Origin: an uncultured Clostridium sp.
GTDB lineage: Bacteria; Bacillota_A; Clostridia; Lachnospirales; Lachnospiraceae
Reading direction: 5' to 3'
NCBI GenBank assembly: GCA_947174825.1
Contig: CAMWKN010000134.1
Location: 1 to 5,747, forward strand
Length of the DNA stretch: 5,747 nucleotides
The translations under genes and the position numbers were made by a program. Under the pieces are notes generated by a model that had not been told where the DNA came from, ran no database searches, and worked only from the letters and a program-made list of their open reading frames with translations. Below are positions 1-4,811 of this stretch, piece after piece; position 1 is the stretch's first letter, and every line of letters starts with the position of its first letter.

Positions 1-33
1 TGTCTGATCCATCAATTCCTCTGTGATTTCCAT
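1..33 (-). CDS. Possible 5' end of a minus-strand gene running off the left edge
   Basis: An ATG at 31-33 opens a frame of 11 codons (MEITEELMDQT) that is still open at the window edge. A GAGGA sequence sits about 4 bases upstream, which would serve as a ribosome binding site with rather tight spacing. The gene, if real, follows the AraC-GGDEF regulator in the same direction. The segment is too short to recognise a family. The rest of 1-121 shows no terminator and no convincing gene; one 10-bp palindrome, CAAGATCTTG, lies at 109-118. Confidence 0.25.
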   Translation of the reverse strand, partial: MEITEELMDQT

Positions 34-121
34 AATTTCCTCATTTCTATCTGTCTCAACATACTAACTAATGCACTGACATATTCCGCCGGCAAAACCA
101 GTCTTCATCAAGATCTTGCTT

Positions 122-928
122 TCAGTAACTATTATATTTACTCTCCTTGATGGCATTATGCAGTCCTACAAATACTTCCTCGTAACGACGACACTCCTGC
201 AAACTAATCGTTGACACATATAGTAACAAAGGAATCTCCTGCTCCTCATATGCAAAGGTCTGCTCATTCATATCGCGGATATTTTCTGCAATTTGTTCGG
301 CATATGTCGCATCACTGCTGGCTGTCAAAACACAGAACTCATCACCACCAATGCGAAATACAATATCTTCCTCACCGGATGCCGCTGTCATCCGTCGCAT
401 CGTTTCCAAAATCGCCAAATCTCCTGCTTTCAAAGATATCTCATTGATTGCAATCATATGCTTAATGTCGCACAATACAAAAAAACAATCTTTTCTCTCC
501 TGAAACAAATCATATAACTCACTAATATCTACCTGTCTTCTCTCCATAATATAATCATCCCCTTTCTCCGGTGGTATCCTTAACCTCGGAAATAAATTAA
601 TAAATTTCTCGCTACGAAATTCAGATGGTTTGCAATTCCATATTTGCTTAAAAGCTCGCGTAAAAGACTCATGGGTACTGTAGCCGTACTCCATGGCAAT
701 ATCCAGAATATTTTTCTCCGGCTGTCCGGATAATTGTTTTGCGGCAAGCACCATCCTTCTGCGTACAATATAGTCATGTACAGAAATATGATGTACACCT
801 CGAAATAATTTTTCCAGAGTAGATTTTGAACAGAAACAGGCAGCCGCCACATCTTCTGTTTTGAATTCATCCCGCAAGTGAATTTCAATATATTCCAATG
901 CTGCCATCAAAAGCTTAATATTCTGCAT
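122..928 (-). CDS. AraC-family HTH regulator fused to a shortened GGDEF domain
   Basis: This 268-aa cytoplasmic protein has an AraC/XylS-type double helix-turn-helix at about residues 5-105, with the characteristic segments CSKSTLEKLFR (33-43) and GYSTHESFTRAFKQ (82-95). A GGDEF-like domain follows at about 147-265. It keeps the signature FRIGGDEF (191-198), the first metal-binding Asp in CDIKH (D154), N162 and a GD pair (169-170). It lacks the DxLTGLxNR entry motif, has Glu for the second Asp (E163), has lost the GH of the 'YGH' segment, and has GEED (185-188) where the product-inhibition I-site RxxD is expected. At about 120 residues the domain is shorter than the usual 160. I infer a transcription regulator whose C-terminal half senses a nucleotide (GTP or c-di-GMP) or dimerises, rather than an efficient diguanylate cyclase. 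The start is supported by AAGGGGG at 937-943, 8 bases upstream. Targets are unknown. Confidence 0.9.
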   Translation of the reverse strand: MQNIKLLMAALEYIEIHLRDEFKTEDVAAACFCSKSTLEKLFRGVHHISVHDYIVRRRMVLAAKQLSGQPEKNILDIAMEYGYSTHESFTRAFKQIWNCKPSEFRSEKFINLFPRLRIPPEKGDDYIMERRQVDISELYDLFQERKDCFFVLCDIKHMIAINEISLKAGDLAILETMRRMTAASGEEDIVFRIGGDEFCVLTASSDATYAEQIAENIRDMNEQTFAYEEQEIPLLLYVSTISLQECRRYEEVFVGLHNAIKESKYNSY

Positions 929-969
929 CTCCTAATCCCCCTTAATATAGTGAATCACATCATGCTCTT

Positions 970-997
970 ATTACACTGCCTATCATGCCAGCTACAA
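970..997 (-). promoter_or_regulatory. Weak candidate promoter for the AraC-GGDEF gene
   Basis: On the minus strand TTGTAG (992-997) is followed after 16 bases by TGTAAT (970-975). The -10 matches the sigma-A consensus at five of six bases and the -35 at three of six. The -35 would overlap the U-tract of the preceding terminator candidate. Low confidence. Confidence 0.22.
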
Positions 998-1016
998 AAG
1001 CTAAGCCCCGCTTAAC
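995..1016 (-). terminator. Probable intrinsic terminator after the methyltransferase gene
   Basis: Read on the minus strand, GTTAAGC-GGG-GCTTAGC forms a 7-bp stem (one G-T pair) with a 3-base loop, followed directly by TTTTG. It begins 15 bases past the methyltransferase stop codon and precedes the AraC-GGDEF gene, so it would separate the two transcripts. The stem is short and the T-run has only four bases, so termination may be partial. Confidence 0.5.
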
Positions 1017-1031
1017 TGTGAATCAAACGGT

Positions 1032-1679
1032 TCATTTCTTTTTTATATGGACATAGTAATGCACTCCATGTGTTCCCTGACCTTTCCGAATATAATTCAC
1101 GGTCTTATTCATGGAAATAATCGTAAATTCTTTTAACAATTCAAATACATCAGATTCGTCCACATAGCAATGAGGGATTCCTTTTTCCTGTCCTTCCGAC
1201 AGAATCATAGTATAGCCATCCAAAGATAATGCTGGATCATAATGGGGATTTTCCTTGGTATTAAAGGAAATAAATGCCTCCCCGCCCTCTTTTAACACTC
1301 TCGAAATTTCATGCAATGCCCGTACCACTCCGTCATAACTGGTATGATAAATCGTGTGGAAACAAATGACGCAATCAAATTTCTCGTCTTCAAATGGAAG
1401 CTCTGTCATATCAGCCACAGCTGCACGAATCGGCAGCCTATCTTCTTCCGCTTTCTTCCTGATATATGCAATGCCACTTTCCGACAAATCGACTGCATCA
1501 ACCGAGAAACCATTCTTAGCAAAGAAGAAAGAATGTCTCCCTTTCCCTGCGCCAATATCCAAAATGGAATGATATTTTTCCTTCCACTGGATTGCCACCG
1601 GCAAAAATTCCTCTGATATCTCATTCCAGAATTCCGATGAAATGTTACTCCAATCCCAGGCTTTATGTTGTACCTCCAT
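1032..1679 (-). CDS. Class I SAM-dependent methyltransferase
   Basis: This 215-aa soluble protein has a Rossmann-type methyltransferase fold of the Methyltransf_11/25 type. Motif I is ILDIGAGKGRHS (39-50), the glycine-rich SAM-binding loop. The acidic residue at the end of strand 2 is D64 in VDAVDLS, which should hold the SAM ribose. D90 in VADMTELPF lies near the adenine. FDCVICFHTIYH (101-112) is the motif IV region, and ISRVLKEGGEAFISFN (125-140) is the usual helix and strand before the C-terminal substrate region. The length is typical of small-molecule methyltransferases; the substrate cannot be read from sequence. The start has an ideal AAGGAGG 8 bases upstream. The gene has its own extended -10 promoter and a downstream terminator candidate, so it looks monocistronic. 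The fold assignment is secure; any pathway would be a guess. Confidence 0.93.
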   Translation of the reverse strand: MEVQHKAWDWSNISSEFWNEISEEFLPVAIQWKEKYHSILDIGAGKGRHSFFFAKNGFSVDAVDLSESGIAYIRKKAEEDRLPIRAAVADMTELPFEDEKFDCVICFHTIYHTSYDGVVRALHEISRVLKEGGEAFISFNTKENPHYDPALSLDGYTMILSEGQEKGIPHCYVDESDVFELLKEFTIISMNKTVNYIRKGQGTHGVHYYVHIKKK

Positions 1680-1708
1680 ATCAGCTACCTCCTTGTATAT
1701 TTTTCACA

Positions 1709-1720
1709 AACAAGCTTGTT
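1709..1720. promoter_or_regulatory. 12-bp perfect palindrome in the methyltransferase leader (candidate operator)
   Basis: AACAAGCTTGTT is a perfect 12-bp palindrome lying between the extended -10 element and the ribosome binding site, roughly +6 to +17 of the expected transcript. That is a common place for a repressor to block initiation. There is no second copy in the window and chance occurrence is possible, so operator function is inference. Confidence 0.3.
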
Positions 1721-1732
1721 GATCTGCTGATT

Positions 1733-1741
1733 ATTATAACA
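1733..1741 (-). promoter_or_regulatory. Extended -10 promoter of the methyltransferase gene
   Basis: The minus strand reads TGTTATAAT, a perfect TATAAT -10 hexamer with the TGn extension. It lies 53 bases upstream of the start codon. No good -35 is present at 16-18 bases (AAATGC at 1756-1761 is poor), as is usual for extended -10 promoters. This is the best promoter in the window. Confidence 0.55.
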
Positions 1742-1844
1742 CAGAGAAGCCTATTGCATTTGATATTTTGAGTACAATTCTTACATCATTTTTGCCCGTG
1801 TAAAGAATATTTCATTGCTCATAAATCCACACATGATATATATT

Positions 1845-2480
1845 TCAGTTATTTTTTATTTGCTGTGCCAGTTCCGAAAAGGAATCGACAATTTTTCCAC
1901 CATATTCTACATGATCTCGATTAAATAAAACAGGGTGAATTCCCATTTCACTGGCTGTATCCAAATTTTTCACACTATTATCTACAAAAATACACTCGGA
2001 AGGTTTTTTGCCAGCTCTCTCCAATGCCAATTCATAAATTTTCCGTTCCGGCTTGCGGCATTTCACATCTCCACTCACAATTTTAAGCAAAAAATATTTG
2101 TCTAATTGATAATATTCCGTAATAAAAGCACTCCATTCTGAAACATCATTAGACAATAAGACAAAATCATATTTCTGATAATAGTTTTCTGCAAAGGGAA
2201 TAAAACCCGGATCCAATGTTAAATAATGAGAAATATAATTCCGCATATGATATGCCGGATCATCAAAGCCTAACATGGACAAAAATTCATCAGAAGACAG
2301 CTCACCATTGCCTGCCTTAGTAAATAATTGTTCCTGCTTAAATTGCCTGGTAAGCCTCTCCCATTCCTTTTCCTCGAAACGCCCATAGGTATAGGGAATA
2401 AAATACCCCTTGCTTTCCTCCAGAATTACTCCATACATGTCTAGTAATATGGTTGTAATTCCCTGTTTTCCTCTTCTCAT
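1845..2480 (-). CDS. HAD-superfamily hydrolase, subfamily IA-like
   Basis: This 211-aa soluble protein has the haloacid dehalogenase motifs in order: motif I LLDMYGVIL (12-20) with nucleophile D14; a helical cap at about 20-95; motif II VLLSND (107-112) with S110; motif III lysine K143 in CRKPE; and motif IV IFVDNSVKNLDTA (164-176). In motif I the usual second Asp (DxD), the general acid/base of HAD phosphatases, is Tyr (Y16). Motif IV reads DN instead of DD. Similar DxxG motifs (for example DLGN or DLGG) occur in YihX-like sugar-phosphate phosphatases, so a phosphatase is likely, but the substrate is unknown. The start is set by AAGGGGG ending 9 bases upstream. A weak promoter candidate precedes it; no clear terminator was seen in the 165-bp gap to the next gene. 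Confidence 0.92.
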   Translation of the reverse strand: MRRGKQGITTILLDMYGVILEESKGYFIPYTYGRFEEKEWERLTRQFKQEQLFTKAGNGELSSDEFLSMLGFDDPAYHMRNYISHYLTLDPGFIPFAENYYQKYDFVLLSNDVSEWSAFITEYYQLDKYFLLKIVSGDVKCRKPERKIYELALERAGKKPSECIFVDNSVKNLDTASEMGIHPVLFNRDHVEYGGKIVDSFSELAQQIKNN

Positions 2481-2507
2481 GCTGAGAATCCCCCTTCCCT
2501 GTGGTTC

Positions 2508-2536
2508 ATAATACTATATAAGTATCACCAACACAA
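2508..2536 (-). promoter_or_regulatory. Candidate promoter for the HAD hydrolase gene
   Basis: The minus strand has TTGTGT (2531-2536), a 17-base spacer, then TATTAT (2508-2513), 27 bases upstream of the HAD start codon. The -10 is one mismatch from consensus and the spacing is ideal, but the -35 matches at only three of six positions. Confidence 0.35.
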
Positions 2537-2591
2537 AAAAGGTTCGGTATTTTTTAATTTTAATTTGGAAATAATTAGAATATTTAGAAAT

Positions 2592-2924
2592 TTACTTCTT
2601 CGCTGTTTCAATTTTGATCGAAGAGATAATCGCATAGATAAGGGTAATCGCACATAATAGCAACATAAGATAAAATAGCCAGGACATTGATAAAACCAGT
2701 TCAAGAATATTCAGCAGAAAAATAAAGCCTACTAGAAAAAACACAATACCAGACTGCCTATAATATGGCTTTTTATTCATCGTCCTGCGTTCTTCTTCGG
2801 AGGCATAAAGATATGCATTATTAAATAAAAATCCTTTTTCTTGAAACTGAAAATAACTAATTCCGAAGGAAGCAGCCATCAACAGAAAAAGAAACGCCAA
2901 TACAAGAATTTTGCTTATCTCCAT
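2592..2924 (-). CDS. DUF3784 family small membrane protein
   Basis: This 110-aa protein has three predicted membrane helices (about residues 5-24, 58-78 and 81-103) and a lysine-rich C-terminus. Between helices 1 and 2 lies a cytosolic-type segment with FNNAYLYASEEER (34-46) and MNKKPYYRQSG (49-59), which matches my recollection of DUF3784, a family common in clostridia and bacilli with no established function. The size fits the family. The start has GGGGG 8 bases upstream. It is separated from its neighbours by A+T-rich gaps of 111 and 54 bp and so is probably transcribed alone. Membrane location is well supported; function is unknown. Confidence 0.85.
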   Translation of the reverse strand: MEISKILVLAFLFLLMAASFGISYFQFQEKGFLFNNAYLYASEEERRTMNKKPYYRQSGIVFFLVGFIFLLNILELVLSMSWLFYLMLLLCAITLIYAIISSIKIETAKK

Positions 2925-2945
2925 AGAACAGTCCCCCAGTCTTTT

Positions 2946-2974
2946 ATGGTATTTTCTTTAACAAAAAAATTCAA
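2946..2974 (-). promoter_or_regulatory. Candidate promoter for the DUF3784 gene
   Basis: The minus strand has TTGAAT (2969-2974), a 17-base T-rich spacer and TACCAT (2946-2951), each matching consensus at four of six bases. It lies 21 bases upstream of the start codon, just beyond the end of the Rpn-like remnant. The A+T richness of the gap makes chance matches easy. Confidence 0.3.
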
Positions 2975-2978
2975 TATA

Positions 2979-3140
2979 TTAAAATCTTTTTAATAGAATC
3001 GTCCTATCTTCTTCTGATAATTTTATCGCTACCATTGCCTGTTCTACTGACAATTTCATTGTTTCCATGAGATTTTTCACAACATCAAACATTGCATCAA
3101 GTCTTCTTTTTTCGGCTAATTCTTCTACTGCCTTGCACAT
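2979..3140 (-). CDS. 53-aa protein resembling the C-terminal tail of Rpn/PD-(D/E)XK transposases
   Basis: The ATG at 3138-3140 is preceded by GGAGG (3151-3155) with 10 bases spacing, so this 53-residue frame could be translated. It starts MCKAVEELAEKRR and is charged and helical, with a second segment MKLSVEQAMVAIKLSEED (28-45) of the kind that closes many clostridial Rpn-family nuclease proteins. The same frame runs upstream to a TTG at 3189-3191 and on to a stop at 3219-3221 without another good start, and those extra codons also resemble the family. The frame is therefore probably the leftover tail of a larger gene; whether the short product has a role is unknown. It carries none of the nuclease active site. 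Confidence 0.5.
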   Translation of the reverse strand: MCKAVEELAEKRRLDAMFDVVKNLMETMKLSVEQAMVAIKLSEEDRTILLKRF

Positions 3141-3218
3141 GATCAATCGACCTCCTTCCGTTTCCTTAAAATAATGTATCTGCTTTGCCAATACAGGATA
3201 AAATACATCCGCTTTCCA
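2979..3218 (-). pseudogene. C-terminal remnant of an Rpn-family (PD-(D/E)XK) transposase/nuclease
   Basis: Between the in-frame stop at 3219-3221 and the stop at 2979 the minus strand encodes about 79 residues. They include DVFYPVLAKQIHYFKETEGG followed by MCKAVEELAEK. From memory, this junction is the typical end of clostridial 'Rpn family recombination-promoting nuclease/putative transposase' proteins, usually around 300 residues, in which a 'yFKE.egG...MCk..E' segment follows the nuclease domain. The catalytic domain is missing: only about 50 bases separate the remnant from the kinase gene, and they hold stops. I read it as a 5'-truncated relic, possibly lost when the upstream cassette inserted. 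The assignment rests on recalled consensus. Confidence 0.5.
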
Positions 3219-3269
3219 TTACACCATTTTTCGTAATCTCAATATGTTAATCTTATCCTAAAAGAATAT

Positions 3270-4049
3270 TTATTTCCCAGTTTTGTCCCAAATCTCCCCA
3301 TATTCAGCAAGTCTACTTTTTAGCTGTTCATATTCGTATACTCCATCAAAATCCCCAAGTTTCTCTTTAATTTCTTTTATACTAATAGAGAACATAGGTC
3401 TGATCGGATATCCAAATACAGTAACCTGCTCCATGAAAGAACCGCTCAAAGTGCAGGCACTTCCATTAGCCCTGTCTGTATTTAGTGACCTTCCATTATC
3501 AAAGAGCGGCGGAAGTCTTATCGCCCCGTCTGCATTATTCACTATGATTCCATAATTATGAGTATGCCGATCTACGTTGCCAACTAAAAGGTCAAGCTGC
3601 ATCATACTGTTTAAGTAATCACAATACACCTTCCGAGCAATACCAAAGTCTGACGCTAGCTCTAGGATAAACTCCAACCTCTTTTTTGCATCTTGCTGAC
3701 TAAGCAATTTGTCTGTCAGATCCATTCTGCCTGTTAGGTTCCTATATATAGTATCCATAGTCACAAATGTTTCATTTTTCCCAAGAAAATTCTTTGACCT
3801 GCATCCGGGAACTCCATTTATTGTGCACCTTTCGTATTCAACAATTAGCTTTTTATCAATGTCAGAATACTGTAATAATGTATACGCCAGATATTCACAA
3901 AGCCCCTCATTTCCCACCTTATCCAACTTATAATAATACTGTCCATCAAAATATTTTTTTTGCGTCCCCTGTGTAACAGTTTTTGCTTCATATAAAAATC
4001 TGCTATCAACTACATAATTCTTCAATCTCGCACTTTCACATCCTTCCAC
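3270..4049 (-). CDS. HipA-like Ser/Thr kinase core (HipT-like)
   Basis: This 259-aa protein carries the HipA-type kinase motifs. GNVDRHTHNYG (157-167) matches the catalytic loop, with D160 as catalytic base and N165 as metal ligand. PLFDNGRSL (181-189) is the DFG-equivalent, with D184. In the N-lobe, K41 in YYYKLDK and E52 in GLCEYLA are the likely ATP-binding pair, preceded by a possible nucleotide loop QGTQKKY (27-33). There is no HipA N-terminal subdomain; a candidate for it is encoded by the upstream gene, which overlaps by 28 bp. HipA kinases phosphorylate targets such as glutamyl- or tryptophanyl-tRNA synthetase; the target here is unknown. Start: GTG at 4047-4049, with GAGGTGA upstream; an alternative TTG at 4023-4025 overlaps the upstream stop as TTGA. 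No DNA-binding antitoxin of HipB type is adjacent within the window. Kinase assignment is firm, toxin role inferred. Confidence 0.85.
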   Translation of the reverse strand: MEGCESARLKNYVVDSRFLYEAKTVTQGTQKKYFDGQYYYKLDKVGNEGLCEYLAYTLLQYSDIDKKLIVEYERCTINGVPGCRSKNFLGKNETFVTMDTIYRNLTGRMDLTDKLLSQQDAKKRLEFILELASDFGIARKVYCDYLNSMMQLDLLVGNVDRHTHNYGIIVNNADGAIRLPPLFDNGRSLNTDRANGSACTLSGSFMEQVTVFGYPIRPMFSISIKEIKEKLGDFDGVYEYEQLKSRLAEYGEIWDKTGK

Positions 4050-4369
4050 TCTATAGACTCACCTCTAAATTTCAACCATGTAAAGTCATCAACACTGACA
4101 CCATGCGTATCCTTTAAGATCTTCAGTACATCCCATTCTTTAAAACCAAATGCCTTCTGCATCTCTTCGTCAAACCGCTCAGGACATATTACCCTGTCCT
4201 GTAAACATGCCCTTGCATCCCGACCGGTTCTTATCTTCCTAAATGGATTTTCCCAAATCCTTTTACTATAATCCTCGTTTAAGACAAGCTCTCCATTTTC
4301 CATTATCACATGTCCTACCATACTGTCACGCCACATTACATCAAAGTCTAGGTTCATTAAATCATTCAT
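4022..4369 (-). CDS. HipA N-terminal-subdomain-like partner protein (HipS-like)
   Basis: This 115-aa soluble protein starts with a short strand-rich segment, VMWRDSMVGHVIMENGEL (11-28), similar in layout to the start of HipA proteins. Further on, PERFDEEMQKAFGFKEWDVL (63-82), DTHGVSVDDFTWLKF (87-101) and WKDVKVRD (108-115) match a conserved clostridial family that I remember encoded just before HipA-like kinases. In outline this resembles HipA N-subdomain 1, which in HipBST systems is the separate antitoxin HipS. The resemblance is weak by eye. The gene overlaps the kinase by 28 bp, which suggests translational coupling and a complex, and lies 33 bp after the ART-like gene. AGAGG 6 bases upstream supports the start. 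Function as inhibitor or cofactor of the kinase is inference. Confidence 0.78.
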   Translation of the reverse strand: MNDLMNLDFDVMWRDSMVGHVIMENGELVLNEDYSKRIWENPFRKIRTGRDARACLQDRVICPERFDEEMQKAFGFKEWDVLKILKDTHGVSVDDFTWLKFRGESIEWKDVKVRD

Positions 4370-4402
4370 CCCACACCTCTTTTTTCTCTTCCATATTAAA
4401 AA

Positions 4403-4777
4403 TTAATCCTCTGAAAATTCACTGATAACATTTATTTCCCCAATAATATGCTCATTAAATTCTTTTAACTTTTCTGCCGGAATCCACAATTCTTTATGGC
4501 GCTCGCCCCCAACCTGGTGAACCTCAAATTGCTTGCAATAGTCATCATCAACCTCAAATTTTGTTACATAACCCCTGTGGTCATCATTATATTTTACATT
4601 CCATCCGGAAGCAATTTCCGTAGCATATTCTTCATTTAGAACCGGATAAAAAATAGGTTGTTCCGGTAATCTGGGTGGAAATTCACAATAGCCGGTTCTC
4701 TTTATTAGCTCTAACTCTTTTGTACCAACAGGTCTATATAAAATCATGGTATCCTCCAATGGTAAATGTTCCCTCAT
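4403..4777 (-). CDS. 'ADP-ribosylation/crystallin J1' family protein (ART-like)
   Basis: The 124-aa product contains ILYRPVGTKELELI (12-25), FPPRLPEQPIFYPVLNEEYA (33-52), GYVTKFEVDDDY (69-80) and VGGERHKELWIPAEKLKEFN (89-108). These match almost word for word a widespread small bacterial family named ADP-ribosylation/crystallin J1. Its fold is thought to resemble ADP-ribosyltransferases, with the LYR start and the YPVLNEEYA helix as candidate NAD-site parts, but I know of no demonstrated activity. Two starts are plausible: ATG at 4777 (AGGAG, 5 bases spacing) and ATG at 4747 (GGAGG at 4753-4757, 5 bases spacing). The second gives a 114-aa protein beginning at the conserved MILYRPVG, where relatives usually start. 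It is first in a tight set with the HipS-like and HipT-like genes. Family match is strong; enzymatic role uncertain. Confidence 0.85.
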   Translation of the reverse strand: MREHLPLEDTMILYRPVGTKELELIKRTGYCEFPPRLPEQPIFYPVLNEEYATEIASGWNVKYNDDHRGYVTKFEVDDDYCKQFEVHQVGGERHKELWIPAEKLKEFNEHIIGEINVISEFSED

Positions 4778-4786
4778 TGTTTCTCC

Positions 4787-4804
4787 TGTACTATTTTCCG
4801 TACA
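4787..4804. repeat. Inverted repeat TGTAC-N8-GTACA next to the ART-like gene's ribosome binding site
   Basis: Perfect 5-bp arms surround 8 bases in the 34-bp gap between the permease stop and the ART-like start. One arm touches the AGGAG Shine-Dalgarno site (4783-4787). It could be an operator half-site pair or a small RNA hairpin affecting access to the site. The arms are short, so chance is a real alternative. Confidence 0.3.
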
Positions 4805-4811
4805 TCATCCA

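Noticed and set aside
109..118. CAAGATCTTG palindrome just after the AraC-GGDEF stop
   Set aside because: Ten bases with no loop and no T-run, so not a terminator, and nothing else marks it as an operator.
580..888. A 102-codon open frame on the minus strand within the AraC-GGDEF gene
   Set aside because: It lies in another frame of a gene with clear AraC and GGDEF motifs, has no recognisable domain and is a shadow.
1311..1616. Plus-strand open frames of 72-101 codons opposite the methyltransferase
   Set aside because: They are antisense to a gene with full SAM-binding motifs, lack ribosome binding sites and have no family features. The same holds for plus-strand frames at 211-517, 3283-3555, 3709-3976 and 4243-4425.
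2535..2556. A-run and T-run around GGTTCGGTA, suggestive of a terminator hairpin
   Set aside because: The arms would pair only A with T around a 9-base unpaired centre, with no G-C stem; not a credible intrinsic terminator.
3141..3191. Extending the 53-aa frame to a TTG start at 3191 (70 aa)
   Set aside because: The TTG has no ribosome binding site, while the internal ATG has GGAGG. The upstream codons are better explained as the decayed body of the Rpn-type gene.
4362..4394. Ten-codon frame MEEKKEVWDE just before the HipS-like gene, possible leader peptide
   Set aside because: No ribosome binding site at usable spacing, and no terminator or attenuator fold follows; probably chance in a purine-rich leader.
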